Below, one piece after another: positions 16,628 to 20,977 of a stretch of 20,977 nucleotides of DNA. This DNA comes from Nitrospirota bacterium (GTDB taxonomy: Bacteria > Nitrospirota > Thermodesulfovibrionia > UBA6902 > BMS3Bbin08). Each line of letters opens with the position of its first letter. The first letter of the stretch is position 1. The notes below the pieces were generated by a model. That model was given only the letters and a program-made list of their open reading frames with translations, was not told the DNA's origin and ran no database searches. Location: NCBI GenBank assembly GCA_030637135.1, contig DAOVVO010000008.1:1-20977 (forward strand), in the 5' to 3' direction. The translations under genes were made by a program, and so were the position numbers.

Positions 16628-17716
16628 TTAACCTGTAACCTTTAACTTTTTCTTGAAGATAGGTTTATCTCTATACGCTATGTAGAAAAACACTATTGCT
16701 ACAGTCCCGAACATTATATTCGGTATCCACCCCCCCCAAAAAGGTGGGAGTCTTTGTGCCTTTACGAGGCCTTCGCATAAAATCATCACGACATAGTAAG
16801 CTATAAGAATAGACAGGCTGAAGGAAAACCCCCCAAGGCGACCTGTTTTCCCTATCCTGGTTGAAAGCGAAGGCCCGAGAAAACCAAAGATAAGACATGC
16901 AAACGGGATAGTTAAACGCCGGTTAAACTCAACCATCCACAGAATGCTGCTTCTACCTTTCCAGAGTTCAATAATCCCTCTCTCATTTGGTTTTAGTTCT
17001 CTTGGTTTCTCTGCAAATGATGTGAGCACAAAGTCATATTCTGAAAAAGAGGCCTCTGATGAATTGTTTTCCCCAAAGGTATGTATTACACCATTTCGCA
17101 TACTTAGATTTATAATGCCCTCTTCAGCATCTGAACTAATCGCCCCTTCCTCGGCAACTATCACTAAAGGTTCTTCGATATCACCTTCACTGTATACAAA
17201 AATACCTTTAAATCTATCATCGGGCAGCATCTCCTTAACAAATAATACCGTTCCTCTGGAAACTTTGGAAAAAGTTTCTTCTTCGATAATCATTGAGGCT
17301 TTTTTGGCAATTGTTTCATACAGAGTTTTTTTAAAAGAATGTATACTTTTCGGCAAAAGGTAAAAACTGATGGACAACAGCATTAAAAAACCTGCTATTG
17401 AAAACATTACTGCGGGCTTGGAGACAGACCAGAAACTCATTCCGCTTCCTTTTAAGATAATTACCTCATTGTCTGACGACATCCTTCCATAGGTAAGAAA
17501 AACTGTTATAAGAATAGCCATAGGTAATGAGAGGAGTAAAATAGAAGGCTGGAGAAACAAGAACACCTTGATAAAATCCATAAGCTCCACTCCCTTGCCC
17601 AATATGAGTTTCGTAATCCTCACAAATTTTTCCATGAAAAGCACAAATGACAGAAATGAAATTACGATTAAAAAATTTACGAGGAGTTCTTTAAAAATAG
17701 ACCTGTGGATTAACAT
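16628..17716 (-). CDS. lptF: LPS export permease LptF
   Basis: Partner of LptG in the LPS transporter. About 362 residues begin MLIHRSIFKELLVNFLIVIS. Helices follow at both ends, with the coupling segment YGRMSSDNEVIILKGSGMSFW, a periplasmic jellyroll domain (roughly 120-255), and the late SLSTRIGKTGRLGGFSFSLS. The open frame extends to a GTG at 17728, but the ATG at 17716 gives the usual family start and overlaps the end of the methyltransferase gene by seven bases, indicating translational coupling. Gene order methyltransferase-lptF-lptG on one strand suggests one mRNA. Confidence 0.93.
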   Translation of the reverse strand: MLIHRSIFKELLVNFLIVISFLSFVLFMEKFVRITKLILGKGVELMDFIKVFLFLQPSILLLSLPMAILITVFLTYGRMSSDNEVIILKGSGMSFWSVSKPAVMFSIAGFLMLLSISFYLLPKSIHSFKKTLYETIAKKASMIIEEETFSKVSRGTVLFVKEMLPDDRFKGIFVYSEGDIEEPLVIVAEEGAISSDAEEGIINLSMRNGVIHTFGENNSSEASFSEYDFVLTSFAEKPRELKPNERGIIELWKGRSSILWMVEFNRRLTIPFACLIFGFLGPSLSTRIGKTGRLGGFSFSLSILIAYYVVMILCEGLVKAQRLPPFWGGWIPNIMFGTVAIVFFYIAYRDKPIFKKKLKVTG

Positions 17717-18486
17717 GGATTCCACCACGTCAGGGCTGCCTTTCTCAAACCAAAAGGAGCAATCAACGTACCAGACTTCTCTGAACGGATCAATTTTTTC
17801 TTCAGAAAATCAGCAAGCATTCTTTCTTTCCGAGATGTAAATTTTACGTTCATCCTATGATGCCAGAAATCCAGTGCTTCATCAAAATTTTCAAAAGGCT
17901 GGTCAAGATAAAAATCAAATATTTTGACATGTGCTAAAATTCCCTGTTTATGCAAAAATGTGTATGTATTTATATAATCACATTCGTTTGAATATTTCTT
18001 TTTCAAAAGCATTGGGTAAAGTTCACGGTAATAAAACCTGTCCCATCCCCCTGCATTCTGCAGATAAACAATAAACTTCTTTGATAGTTTAGATATATAC
18101 CGGAGGAATTTTACATCACAAATCATGGTGTGAGGAAGATTAGCACATACAATCATATCATGAGGTTTTAAGTTCTGGTGCAGGGAGCCCTTTAATTTTG
18201 AACCTTTCCAGCCTGTGTTGAATACCCTGATATTTCTGATATCCGCTTTTTTCGCCCTTTTTAAAAGAATTTTATACATCCATTGTGAAGGCTCAAGAGC
18301 GGTAACCTTTTTAACTTTCAGGGCTATAGGAATTGACAGGGCTCCACACCCTGCCCCAATGTCAAGAACACTGCTGCACTCTTTTAATAAGGGAGCAAGT
18401 GCAGCAACTGCGTTATGTGGATAATTGCTCTTCTCAATAGCCCTGCAGTACCACTCAGCCCTCTTTTTATCCCATGTGGTAGTCAT
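17710..18486 (-). CDS. Class I SAM-dependent methyltransferase, substrate unknown
   Basis: 258-residue cytoplasmic enzyme with a Rossmann-type SAM site: motif I VLDIGAGCGALS (about 40-51) and the acidic residue after strand 2 in VTALEPS (E65). ANLPHTM, where motif IV is expected, replaces the NPPY of N-methylating enzymes. The C-terminal part (about 130-258) is basic and rich in Tyr and Lys, with LDFWHHRMNVKFTSRKERML. I cannot name a substrate. It overlaps lptF by seven bases and leads the lpt operon, which could hint at envelope or LPS modification, but gene order alone does not prove this. Its upstream region holds the 11-bp tandem repeats, which would lie in its 5' leader. Confidence 0.85.
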   Translation of the reverse strand: MTTTWDKKRAEWYCRAIEKSNYPHNAVAALAPLLKECSSVLDIGAGCGALSIPIALKVKKVTALEPSQWMYKILLKRAKKADIRNIRVFNTGWKGSKLKGSLHQNLKPHDMIVCANLPHTMICDVKFLRYISKLSKKFIVYLQNAGGWDRFYYRELYPMLLKKKYSNECDYINTYTFLHKQGILAHVKIFDFYLDQPFENFDEALDFWHHRMNVKFTSRKERMLADFLKKKLIRSEKSGTLIAPFGLRKAALTWWNPC

Positions 18487-18517
18487 GATATCTCAGAAGG
18501 ATTTCAGGTCGGAGCTG

Positions 18518-18565
18518 CTCTACTCTACTCTACGAGTCGTAGACGAATCGTAGACGAGTCATAGA
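18518..18565 (+). repeat. Composite tandem repeat, copy 1 (3 x CTCTA then 3 x 11 bp)
   Basis: CTCTA is repeated three times (18518-18532), followed directly by CGAGTCGTAGA, CGAATCGTAGA and CGAGTCATAGA (18533-18565). The junction forms the near-perfect palindrome TCTACGA-G-TCGTAGA. The same composite with fewer units occurs twice just after serS. Confidence 0.85.
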
Positions 18566-18590
18566 CTTTAATCCTTTTATTTAGATTTAA

Positions 18591-18596
18591 ATTATA
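18591..18596 (-). promoter_or_regulatory. Promoter -10 candidate for the methyltransferase-lpt operon
   Basis: TATAAT on the minus strand (18596 to 18591), with a weak -35. Transcription from here would carry the tandem repeats at 18518-18565 in the 5' leader. Confidence 0.3.
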
Positions 18597-18671
18597 ACAG
18601 CTCATCGGATTAAAAAGGTAGGAGGGTTCCTTATCTCATTTTTGTCTTATCTGCAAAAAAATATGATAAGG

Positions 18672-18677
18672 TATAAT
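18672..18677 (+). promoter_or_regulatory. Promoter -10 candidate that would make serS nearly leaderless
   Basis: TATAAT ends only 11 bases before the serS ATG (18689), so transcription would start about 3-5 bases upstream of it. The -35 region is weak. No Shine-Dalgarno sequence precedes the ATG, consistent with a leaderless or near-leaderless mRNA. Confidence 0.45.
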
Positions 18678-18688
18678 GTAATAAACTT

Positions 18689-19972
18689 ATGCTTGATATC
18701 AAACTTGTAAGAGAAGAAACACCAAGGGTAATAAAAGCCCTCAACAATAGGGGGGAAGATACAAAAATCCTTGATCAATTATTGAAGATAGAACATCACA
18801 GGAGAGAGCTCCTTAAAATCGTTGAGGAACAAAGACAGCACAGGAACAAACTGTCAGAAGAGATAGGCTCACTCAAAAAAAAAGAGAAAGATGTCTCAAA
18901 CCTTTTAGAGCGTGCAAAAAAAATCTCTGACGTTATAGCTCAAAAACAACAGGACCTCAGGGAATTAGAAGACAGGAGTTTACAGGAACTCCTGCTGATT
19001 CCCAATATCCCTCATGAATCAGTACCCCTTGGAAAAGATGAAACAGAAAACGTTGAGATAAGGTCTTACGGAGAAAACCCTGAATTCTCTTTTAGTCCCA
19101 AAAACCACTGGGACATAGGCGAAAATCTTGGAATTCTCGATTTTGAACGGGCCGGCAAGATTGCAGGCGCACGGTTTGGGCTGTCCAAGGGTCTTGGAGC
19201 AAAGCTTGAGAGAGTGCTGATAAACTTCATGCTCGACATACACACAAATGAATTTGGATATACAGAGACATTCCCTCCTATTCTCGTTAACAGAGAGTCA
19301 ATGACAGGAACCGGACAGCTCCCGAAATTTGAAAACGATCTCTTTAAAATCGAAAACGACGATAAGGGTCTCTATTTAATTCCAACCGCAGAAGTGCCTG
19401 TCACAAACATCCACAGCAAGGAAATTCTCAGAGAAGAAGAACTGCCAATTTATTACGCTGCCTATACTCCGTGTTTCAGACGGGAAGCCGGTTCATACGG
19501 AAAAGACACGAGAGGACTCATAAGACAGCACCAGTTCAACAAAGTGGAACTGGTGAAATTCACAAAACCCGAAGACTCTTACACCGAGCTCGAATCCCTT
19601 ACAATCAATGCTGAAGAGGTATTAAAAAGACTGGGTCTTCCCTACCGCGTCGTGTCTCTCTGCACAGGTGATCTCGGGTTTGCCGCTGCCAAAACCTATG
19701 ACATCGAAGTCTGGTTCCCAGCCCAGAAGAAATACAGGGAGATTTCTTCATGCTCCAACTTTGAGGATTTCCAGGCACGGAGGGCTGATATCAGGTTTAA
19801 ACGCAAAGGGGGAAAAGGCACTGAGTTTGTCCATACCTTAAACGGCTCCGGGCTTGCAATAGGTCGTACCCTTGCTGCAATCCTCGAAAATTTCCAACAG
19901 AAAGATGGGTCTGTAATAATACCAGAGGTCTTAAAACCCTATATGGGTACAGAAGAAATAACAAAAAAATAA
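18689..19972 (+). CDS. serS: Serine-tRNA ligase
   Basis: Charges tRNA-Ser with serine. The 427 residues begin MLDIKLVREETPRVIKAL, the classic start, followed by the long N-terminal coiled-coil arm (about 30-110, KIVEEQRQHRNKLSEEIG...) that grips the long variable arm of tRNA-Ser. The class II catalytic core follows: motif 1 region GARFG, TAEVPVTN, motif 2 FRREAGSYGKDTRGLIRQHQF, and motif 3 NGSGLAIGRTLAAILEN. Length and motifs are normal. No Shine-Dalgarno sequence is present and a TATAAT box lies immediately upstream. No T-box leader is seen. Its neighbours are composite repeats on both sides, and a tRNA-Ser(UGA) gene, its substrate, lies about 200 bp downstream on the opposite strand. Confidence 0.97.
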   Translation: MLDIKLVREETPRVIKALNNRGEDTKILDQLLKIEHHRRELLKIVEEQRQHRNKLSEEIGSLKKKEKDVSNLLERAKKISDVIAQKQQDLRELEDRSLQELLLIPNIPHESVPLGKDETENVEIRSYGENPEFSFSPKNHWDIGENLGILDFERAGKIAGARFGLSKGLGAKLERVLINFMLDIHTNEFGYTETFPPILVNRESMTGTGQLPKFENDLFKIENDDKGLYLIPTAEVPVTNIHSKEILREEELPIYYAAYTPCFRREAGSYGKDTRGLIRQHQFNKVELVKFTKPEDSYTELESLTINAEEVLKRLGLPYRVVSLCTGDLGFAAAKTYDIEVWFPAQKKYREISSCSNFEDFQARRADIRFKRKGGKGTEFVHTLNGSGLAIGRTLAAILENFQQKDGSVIIPEVLKPYMGTEEITKK

Positions 19973-19977
19973 ACATT

Positions 19978-19993
19978 CTCTACGAGTCGTAGA
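19978..19993 (+). repeat. Composite tandem repeat, copy 2 (1 x CTCTA, 1 x 11 bp)
   Basis: CTCTA followed by CGAGTCGTAGA, six bases after the serS stop. It reads as the hairpin TCTACGA-G-TCGTAGA and could also serve as a weak 3'-end structure. Confidence 0.75.
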
Positions 19994-20007
19994 CCACATT
20001 TCAAATT

Positions 20008-20039
20008 CTCTACTCTACGAGTCGTAGACGAGCCATAGG
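20008..20039 (+). repeat. Composite tandem repeat, copy 3 (2 x CTCTA, 2 x 11 bp)
   Basis: CTCTA CTCTA, then CGAGTCGTAGA and the diverged CGAGCCATAGG. It has the same architecture and orientation as copies 1 and 2, with a different unit number. Confidence 0.75.
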
Positions 20040-20045
20040 CCTAAC

Positions 20046-20073
20046 AAATTCCAATAACAAAATTCCAATGACC
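20046..20073 (+). repeat. 14-bp tandem duplication AAATTCCAATRACM
   Basis: AAATTCCAATAACA is followed by AAATTCCAATGACC and a further AAA. This is a simple two-copy tandem repeat in the gap after serS. Confidence 0.6.
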
Positions 20074-20113
20074 AAAACATAGAGCGTACCCGAATCATTC
20101 ATCAAGTAATAAT

Positions 20114-20174
20114 GGCGGAGCTATGTACCATGTGATACACGGCGGAGCCATATACCGTACGGTATATGGCGGAG
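20114..20174 (-). repeat. Hairpin-unit array L: two 27-bp units with CTCCGCC boxes
   Basis: On the minus strand: CTCCGCC, stem ATATACC-GTAC-GGTATAT, GG; then CTCCGCC, stem GTGTATC-ACAT-GGTACAT, AG; then CTCCGCC. The boxes are spaced exactly 27 bp. The first box (20174-20168) is the 3' end of the tRNA-Ser gene. The first unit forms a perfect 24-bp palindrome (20147-20170). The stems differ in sequence but keep pairing. Confidence 0.75.
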
Positions 20175-20254
20175 GAGGTAGGATTCGAACCCACGGTACC
20201 TTTCGGTACAACGGTTTTCAAGACCGCCGCTTTCGTCCACTCAGCCACTCCTCC
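20167..20254 (-). tRNA. tRNA-Ser (anticodon UGA)
   Basis: 88 nt including an encoded CCA. The acceptor strands GGAGGAG and CTCCTCC pair over seven bases, with discriminator G and CCA at 20169-20167. Other parts are the D arm GCTGAGTGG, an anticodon loop CTTGAAA with TGA at 20220-20218, a long serine-type variable arm with the hairpin GTACC-GAAA-GGTAC, and the T arm with GGTTCGAATCC. It should read UCA and related UCN codons. Its 5' end overlaps the last 14 bases of a GIY-YIG gene, and its 3' end forms the first box of a hairpin-repeat array. It has no adjacent promoter of its own; the likely one is beyond the endonuclease gene. Confidence 0.96.
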
Positions 20255-20495
20255 GAGCTATGATTTTTTTAATTTCTCTTCGGCCGCTGGTTGTTTTTAA
20301 GTAGACTTCTCTTTGTTTTGCTTCCTGTTCGGTCGGGAAAATTTCTATATGTATGATATCATATGGTTTATAGGTTTTCGATGATTGTGCTTTACCTCTG
20401 TTATGTTCTTCAAGACGTCTCTTTACATCATTTGTAGAACCTGTATATGTTCTGTTTTTGACACGGCTTTTTAGTATGTATGTGTAATATATCAC
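20241..20495 (-). CDS. Single-domain GIY-YIG endonuclease, 3' end overlapping tRNA-Ser
   Basis: Small nuclease of the GIY-YIG superfamily, 84 residues from GTG at 20495. YYTYILKS is the GIY strand and TYTGSTND the YIG strand (YTG here). VKRRLEEHN carries the catalytic Arg, and EAKQREVYLK the metal-binding Glu. Length and layout match stand-alone UPF0213/URI-like proteins. TTG at 20498 is an alternative start, and the frame is open to 20588. The protein ends KKIIARRSG because its last codons and stop TGA read into the tRNA acceptor and D-arm sequence (CGG AGG AGT GGC TGA). It lies between the probable tRNA promoter and the tRNA, so both are likely on one transcript. A homing role is inferred. 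Confidence 0.8.
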   Translation of the reverse strand: MIYYTYILKSRVKNRTYTGSTNDVKRRLEEHNRGKAQSSKTYKPYDIIHIEIFPTEQEAKQREVYLKTTSGRREIKKIIARRSG

Positions 20496-20520
20496 CAAAT
20501 TATTACTGCCGCTTTTCCGC

Positions 20521-20572
20521 CTCGTCAGCCTTTGGCTGGACGGGCGAGATCTCGTCCGCCTTGGCGAGACGG
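20521..20572 (-). repeat. Tandem pair of GC-rich 30-bp hairpin units
   Basis: CTCGTCAGCCTTTGGCTGG (from 20521) and CTCGTCCGCCTTGGCGAG (from 20551) start two related units followed by GACGG. Each holds a small hairpin, AGCC-TTT-GGCT and CGCC-TT-GGCG, with an A-T to C-G compensating change. They join the partial tRNA copy to the GIY-YIG gene. GC content is far above the surroundings. Confidence 0.6.
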
Positions 20573-20573
20573 A

Positions 20574-20594
20574 CGTCCACTCAGCCACTCCTCC
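20574..20594 (-). repeat. Exact 21-bp copy of the tRNA-Ser 5' end
   Basis: Identical to 20234-20254 (acceptor 5' strand, D stem and most of the D loop, ending at GGACG). The rest of a tRNA does not follow, so it is a fragment: either the displaced 5' part of the original gene or a relic of another tRNA-Ser. Confidence 0.85.
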
Positions 20595-20639
20595 AACCCA
20601 TCATTAAGAGACGATTTTCTATCAGCAGTTATTAATTTT

Positions 20640-20668
20640 AATATAAAAGCACAAAAAAATGATAACAA
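20640..20668 (-). promoter_or_regulatory. Promoter candidate for the GIY-YIG/tRNA-Ser transcript
   Basis: On the minus strand TTGTTA (20668-20663), a 17-nt spacer and TATATT (20645-20640). Transcription would start near 20633, 39 bases before the partial tRNA copy, and then cross the GIY-YIG gene and the intact tRNA. Confidence 0.45.
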
Positions 20669-20687
20669 CAACCAATAAATATTTAGT

Positions 20688-20704
20688 CCCACCCGTAGGG
20701 TGGG
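20688..20704 (+). repeat. GC-rich hairpin CCCACCC-GTA-GGGTGGG
   Basis: Perfect 7-bp stem with a 3-base loop, followed on the plus strand by CTTAAAATTTCTTTTTT. It could act as a plus-strand terminator, but no plus-strand gene lies near enough; more likely a dispersed palindromic repeat or a boundary upstream of the minus-strand promoter. Confidence 0.5.
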
Positions 20705-20728
20705 CTTAAAATTTCTTTTTTGAATGCA

Positions 20729-20795
20729 CGCCGCCATAAATCGTATGGTTTAGAGCACAGCTGTGAACCAGAACGGTTCACAGCTCCGCCATTAT
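20729..20795 (+). repeat. Hairpin-unit array R, inverted relative to array L
   Basis: On the plus strand: CGCCGCC, stem ATAAATC-GTAT-GGTTTAG, AG; then CACAGCT, stem GTGAACC-AGAAC-GGTTCAC, AG; then CTCCGCC-ATTAT. It has the same box-stem-linker plan as array L and ends in the same 14 bases, AGCTCCGCCATTAT. The second unit with flanks makes a perfect 11-bp stem (20759-20769 with 20775-20785). Confidence 0.7.
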
Positions 20796-20977
20796 CTCTA
20801 ATCCTCAATCCTCTGCTATAAGAAATATTTAACTAACTATAAGAATCCTTGCGAATCATTTACATTAGAATCATACTTAAGTAGAATATTATTTGTTTAT
20901 CCTTGTTATATATTCTTTAATACCCCTTTTAAAAATATTTATAATGATGTATTATTATGTGATTCTTTCAGGAAAAA

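Larger units (their letters stand above)
20234..20594 (-). mobile_element. Candidate tRNA-Ser-targeting GIY-YIG mini-element, bounded by 21-bp direct repeats
   Basis: The first 21 bases of tRNA-Ser (20254-20234) are repeated exactly at 20594-20574, 340 bp upstream in transcription order. Between them lie a GC-rich pair of hairpins (20521-20572) and a GIY-YIG nuclease ORF (20495-20241). The arrangement is what insertion at the D-loop coding position of the tRNA with restoration of the 5' end would leave. The element nature is inference. The upstream copy could instead be the remnant of another serine tRNA. Confidence 0.55.
20596..20977. other. 382-bp end region without a recognised gene
   Basis: Contains the candidate tRNA promoter, a GC-rich hairpin (20688-20704), hairpin-unit array R (20729-20795), and then very AT-rich DNA to the window edge. 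The last bases (TTTCAGGAAAAA) could be a ribosome-binding region for a gene beyond the edge. No credible ORF was seen. Confidence 0.5.

Noticed and set aside
18566..18688. T-box or other riboswitch upstream of serS
   Set aside because: The likely transcription start leaves almost no leader, and no specifier or antiterminator pairing is visible.
20114..20174. CRISPR-like 27-bp periodic repeats
   Set aside because: Only seven bases are constant, the rest are variable self-complementary stems, there are too few units, and no cas genes are present.

Overview
The window looks like chromosome from an AT-rich, Gram-negative and probably anaerobic bacterium. Lgt, LptF, LptG and an LpxL-type acyltransferase show that there is an outer membrane with LPS and lipoproteins. 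A homocitrate/Re-citrate-synthase-type enzyme coupled to an isocitrate-type dehydrogenase, a DUF502 protein and a YHS-HMA-HMA CopA suggest the Nitrospirota/Desulfobacterota neighbourhood. That placement is my inference from gene style; there is no rRNA here to test it.

Layout. 1-3853 (+): a site-2-protease-like M50 peptidase with CBS domains, cut by the window edge; lgt, closed by a strong terminator; and an ABC1/UbiB kinase-like protein. 3900-7747 (+): a copper-related block, with a small SAP-domain protein, an exported methionine-rich protein and the Cu+ ATPase CopA. 7762-8304 (-): DUF502 membrane protein, convergent with copA. 8520-11245 (+): yajQ, an LpxL-like acyltransferase and ubiX. 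11301-14892 (+): a tight run of Re-citrate/homocitrate synthase, NAD(P) isocitrate/homoisocitrate dehydrogenase and a DUF21-CBS-CorC membrane protein. 15136-15426 (+): an orphan 96-residue protein. 15555-18486 (-): a methyltransferase-lptF-lptG operon. 18689-19972 (+): serS. 20167-20254 (-): tRNA-Ser(UGA). 20241-20495 (-): a GIY-YIG nuclease gene.

Most of the window is ordinary core metabolism and envelope biogenesis. The unusual part is 18.5-20.8 kb. serS is bracketed by composite tandem repeats (CTCTA units followed by 11-bp CGAGTCGTAGA-type units). Just beyond lies a tRNA-Ser gene invaded from both ends. On its 5' side, a mini GIY-YIG endonuclease gene sits between the intact tRNA and an exact 21-bp copy of the tRNA 5' end, and the endonuclease stop codon lies inside the tRNA. 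On its 3' side, 27-bp units made of a CTCCGCC box and a small hairpin follow, and the first box is the tRNA 3' end itself. Four such hairpins, two of them about 600 bp away in the opposite orientation, have different stem sequences that still pair. I regard this tRNA-Ser locus as the best candidate for a small, previously undescribed selfish or regulatory system.
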